Assembly (NCBI GenBank): GCA_949128115.1
Contig: OX421967.1
Span: forward strand, 8,050,070-8,114,069
Length of the DNA stretch: 64,000 nt
Origin: Anaspis maculata
Lineage: Eukaryota; Arthropoda; Insecta; Coleoptera; Scraptiidae
Direction of reading: 5' to 3'
Within the stretch, counting starts at the first letter, position 1; every line of letters begins with the position of its first letter. The notes below the pieces were generated by a model. That model was not told where the DNA came from. It did no database searches and saw only the letters and a list, made by a program, of their open reading frames with translations. This document shows positions 60,936-64,000 of the stretch, piece after piece. Made by a program: the position numbers and the translations under genes.

Positions 60936-61271
60936 CGGAAAAAAAAAAAAAAAGTGCAATAAGATATCCGTGTAAATACGTGTTCCCGTGCGCTCTCTAA
61001 ACAATCATTAATTCCGCGTGTTTGTTGTTGTTATTTGTGCTAATGGACTGCCAATAACCAACAAATGCAGCACCTGGAGTAACCTGGAGCAGCTGATACT
61101 CTGGAAAATTCACCCGATGCAGGTTTAATAGCTGAAAACGTGGTGAGAAGTATCCATCCAGTCTTATCGCTGAAAAAGCCAACTTTTTTCCGGGCGCTCT
61201 GCGCCTAGCAGTGTCGCACCTGCCTTGTGTATATTTATCAATTATACATTGATAAATTCAGATTTACCGAC

Positions 61272-62534
61272 ATGAGTACCCCTCTCTCTATTAACACCAT
61301 GGAATCTACTTCAGATTATACTCCACAACAACCTGCAAAATCTTCATCATCCTATGTCAATGCCGCCAAGTCACGTCCATCAACAAATTACCCCAAAAAA
61401 GAGCAAGCAATAATCATGAACGTCAACGAAGAACTCTCTAGACTCGATTATGTCAAGTCAATAGGTAAAATCGTAGGACCCCAAAATATAATTTTTGCTT
61501 CTCGCATTTCAAATGACCGTGTGTGCATGTACCTTTCGAGCGTCCAAGCGGTGGAAAACTTGGTGACTAAATACAAAACCATGAATATGAACGGCATTGA
61601 CATAGGTATAAGGAAGTTGATCACTCCATCAAAAAGAGTGATAATATCGAATGTATGCCCATCGATCCCCAACGAAATTGTTGAAGCTGCATTGAAAGAT
61701 ACAGGTTTAAAGCTCGTGTCATCAATATCGTTTTTGAGAGCAGGCTACCAAGAAGATGAATTCAATCATATTTTGAGCTTTAGAAGGCATGTTTACGTCA
61801 CACCCGATGAGCAAATCCAGTTGACACCTGCCTTGGTAATAAATTTTGAAGACACCAATTATCGCATATTCTTGACATATGACGACGTAACATGTTTCAT
61901 TTGCGGTCGTCAAGGACATATATCTAGTTCTTGCTCTGCCCAACCATCTACAGAATCTCAAACTCCCATGGATACCGAGGATCAGCGGAATAAGCGCCCA
62001 GCTCCTTCAGAAAGCTTAGATTCGCCGCCGGTGGACGGTGCAATCCAAAATTCCCGAGACCTATTTGAAAGCCAAAATGCATTACAAACACCTGACCCCT
62101 TCCAAAAACCGAAAAATAAGCCAATAAAACCACGAATAGGAGATCCCGAAGCGAACTTGGACAAACCCAAACCTTCTAGTTCAACTGAATCTTTACAGCT
62201 AGATTTGGACATGGAGCCTATCAAACTACACATAGAAAAAAACCCTAAATCCTTTCCTGTGACATATAGCGTCTTCAAAGGTTTTCTGGAAAACTGTAGA
62301 GGAAACCCTGATCCACTTAGCGAGGCAAGACGATGTGCAAGTGACGTTGAATTTCTTTTGAAAACGATGAATGATCTATACCCTCTTCTTCCAAACAAGG
62401 CTGCCAAAACAAGATTCACCCGTATACATAAAAAGATCAAAAGTCAAATGACAACACATGAACTAGGAAAGAGCAGATCCTTGAGCCTGAGCACCTGTTC
62501 TCTCAATTCTCAAGACTCCCAACAAGACGAGTAG
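61272..62534 (+). CDS. Intact LINE ORF1, gag-like RNA-binding protein (420 codons)
   Basis: Likely a nucleic-acid-binding chaperone that packages LINE RNA. The frame is open from 61227, but the ATG at 61272 (MSTPLSINTMES) is the better start, because the 15 upstream residues are hydrophobic and read from the leader. The N-terminal third is serine/threonine-rich. A central region (KLITPSKRVIISNVCPSI) is RRM-like and is followed by the CCHC knuckle CFICGRQGHISSSC (about 61891-61932). A proline- and serine-rich linker leads to an acidic and basic C-terminus ending in DSQQDE. Usual length for this group. No stop or frameshift, unlike copy 1, so it could still be made if transcribed. Confidence 0.85.
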   Translation: MSTPLSINTMESTSDYTPQQPAKSSSSYVNAAKSRPSTNYPKKEQAIIMNVNEELSRLDYVKSIGKIVGPQNIIFASRISNDRVCMYLSSVQAVENLVTKYKTMNMNGIDIGIRKLITPSKRVIISNVCPSIPNEIVEAALKDTGLKLVSSISFLRAGYQEDEFNHILSFRRHVYVTPDEQIQLTPALVINFEDTNYRIFLTYDDVTCFICGRQGHISSSCSAQPSTESQTPMDTEDQRNKRPAPSESLDSPPVDGAIQNSRDLFESQNALQTPDPFQKPKNKPIKPRIGDPEANLDKPKPSSSTESLQLDLDMEPIKLHIEKNPKSFPVTYSVFKGFLENCRGNPDPLSEARRCASDVEFLLKTMNDLYPLLPNKAAKTRFTRIHKKIKSQMTTHELGKSRSLSLSTCSLNSQDSQQDE

Positions 62535-62569
62535 TAACCCCCCCCCCACACCCTACCAATGGAATCATT

Positions 62570-63806
62570 TTCTTCATTCTACAGTGGAACTTGAATGGGT
62601 ACTATACCCATTTGGAAGAATTGAAACTCCTAGTTGCTAACGACAAGCCTCATAATCTGCTTACAAGAAACACATTTAAAAAGCGATCCTTGTCTCAGAG
62701 GTTACAAATGTTTCTCCAAACACCGATTAGACAGAGAGAGATCGAGTGGAGGAGTAGCTTCATACGTTAGCACAAATTATCACTCTCAAAAAATCGATCT
62801 CAACACAAACCTTGAAGCGGTTGCCTTCTCAATACAACTTAAATCCCGAATATCAATATGCAATGTTTACATTCCCCCAAACAGAGAAATCCACCAACAA
62901 GAACTTAGAGATCTTTTTAACCAGATCCCCACTCCATGTGTGATACTGAGTGATTTCAACGCCCATAATACATTGTTTGGTTCTTCCTCGACAAATCATA
63001 GGGGTCAAATTATAGAACAATGGCTTGACTTCTTTAATCTAACCCTACTCAACACAGGTTCTCCTACCAGGTTTAATTCGTTTACTGGCAATTTCAGTGC
63101 CCTAGATCTCACTTGATGTACTCTAAACCTCACACCTTATTTGTCTTGGGAAACCTACCCTTACCTCCATGGTAGTGACCATTACCCCATTAAAATAAGA
63201 AATGATCAAATAAACTCTACCAACGATCTAAATAATCACCACCCCAAATGGAAACTAAAAGCCGCAAACTGGACCAAATTTTCTGATGAGGTAGACCATG
63301 ATCTTGACCTGGTGCACATTACTAACCATGACATTGACCAAATAATCCAAAAATTCTCTGACATCCTACTCACGGCAGCTCACAAATCCATAGGTAAGTC
63401 TACTGCCCTAAAAAAACATACTTCTGTTCCATGGTGGAACAAAGAATGTTCAGACGCCATAAAAGAAAGCAAAAATGCGTTCAACAGACTGAAAAGAAAT
63501 AATTCCCCTGAAAATCTCCTAACTTTCAAAAGATTAAGGGCTCGGGCAAGGTATATCACCAAGAAAAGTAAAAAGCTATCCTGGGAAAATTATGTATCTA
63601 CAATCTCGTCATCCACCCCAATCTCGGAAGTCTGGAACAAAATTAGGAAACTTAAATCCATCAACCGCCTTCAATTAAAAATACTCAAGGACAACAATCA
63701 AATCTATGAATCCGAAACTGACATCGCTGAGGTCTTGGCTGAATCCTTTCGTACAAATTCAAGTGACTTGAACTTCGACCAAAACTTCTTACAATATAAA
63801 AGAGGT
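62570..63806 (+). pseudogene. LINE ORF2 of copy 2: endonuclease and start of RT, broken and cut
   Basis: Homologous to ORF2 of copy 1. A CT dinucleotide is missing near 62650 (ACAAGCCTCATAATC against ACAAGCCTCTCATAATC), shifting the frame at the start of the endonuclease. A TTA-to-TGA change makes a stop at 63114-63116, and the frame then reopens at 63141. The endonuclease motif reads SDFNAHN where copy 1 has GDFNAHN; SDHYPI is present where copy 1 has SDHYRI. The reading stops being LINE at 63806, before the RT catalytic motifs, so this copy cannot move itself. Confidence 0.88.
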
Positions 63807-64000
63807 CAGCAGGGTTTCAAACGGCATTTACAAAACAAAAGAGCCTAGTAGAGCTCCCAAGAGCATAAAAAAATTCAAATGAGGCTTACTAAAATTCTGG
63901 AAGCTTGATAAAATGTGAAAGGCATCTTACAGGGCATCTTAAAAATTGGGCACCGAGCCCATGTGAGCCCATGCTCCAGTAAAGGCAATAATTTGCACTG
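63807..64000. mobile_element. Repeat-bodied family segment, copy C (left edge only)
   Basis: Directly after AAAAGAGGT of the LINE the sequence changes to CAGCAGGGTTTCAAACGGCA, then GAGCCTAGTAGAGCTCCCAAGAG and GGCTTACTAAAATTCTGG, the same module order as copy B. No 16-bp terminal motif is present at the junction, so this is either an internal fragment joined by recombination or an element with a lost end. It continues past the window. Confidence 0.65.

Larger units (their letters stand above)
60960..63806 (+). mobile_element. I-clade non-LTR retrotransposon, copy 2 (interrupted)
   Basis: Second copy of the LINE at 1656-6420, in the same orientation, with the full ORF1 and presumably a 5' UTR starting near 60960 (boundary uncertain because copy 1 lacks it). 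ORF2 is cut at 63806 within the region between endonuclease and RT; from 63807 the sequence is repeat-bodied-element DNA. Coding differences from copy 1 are few, consistent with a shared recent source. Confidence 0.85.

Noticed and set aside
60939..60953. A run considered as the poly(A) tail of another retrotransposon
   Set aside because: The sequence just before it is BEL/Pao coding DNA in the opposite direction, with no element ending there.
1..64000. tRNA, rRNA or other structured RNA genes
   Set aside because: No cloverleaf box A/box B pair or rRNA-like segment was noticed by eye; a covariance-model search would be decisive.

Overview
This looks like repeat-rich nuclear DNA from an insect or related arthropod. 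The evidence is the I-clade and R1-like LINEs, Tc1 and BEL/Pao remnants, a THAP-type zinc finger relic, many TA-flanked foldback elements, AT-rich satellite DNA and no compact operon-like coding. The species cannot be read from the sequence. I find no complete host gene. The only intact long reading frames belong to a retrotransposon.

Layout. 1-1240: nothing recognised. 1268-1611: a 50-bp minisatellite abutting a 5'-truncated I-clade LINE (about 1656-6420; endonuclease, RT and RNase H nearly intact). 7579-8112: a TA-flanked element with terminal inverted repeats (TIRs). 8592-9005: a broken THAP domain. 9914-18385: bounded by matching 33-bp TIRs, GGAAATC minisatellites just inside both ends, and 8-bp flanks matching at 7 of 8 positions; read as one hAT-like element or as the split halves of a small one. 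It holds a 2.4-kb giant foldback (10876-13271) and a foldback with a nested element (14754-15433). 19055-22417: a Tc1 transposase split by a 2.8-kb element built only of tandem repeats, with inverted 16-bp minisatellite ends. 22800-23390: an RT fragment on the minus strand. 26267-44700: an 18.4-kb satellite array with units of about 1.295 kb, deletion variants and long-range internal duplications.

46690-59250 is a degenerate AGCT-rich repeat field that absorbed successive insertions: a second copy of the 16-bp-terminus element (49226-51445), two 150-bp MITEs, and an R1-like LINE on the minus strand (51992 to about 57950). The LINE itself carries a 1.55-kb multi-unit foldback (54958-56502). 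60087-60935: the 3' end of a BEL/Pao element. About 60960-63806: a second copy of the I-clade LINE with intact ORF1 and broken ORF2, cut at 63807 by a third segment of the repeat-bodied family.

The genes do not form a pathway. The window records nested mobile-element insertion and satellite expansion. The most novel-looking signals are the repeat-bodied element with 16-bp inverted minisatellite ends (three occurrences), the mosaic 1.3-kb satellite, and the 8.5-kb TIR-bounded segment. Percent identities were not computed; boundaries marked 'about' were judged by eye.
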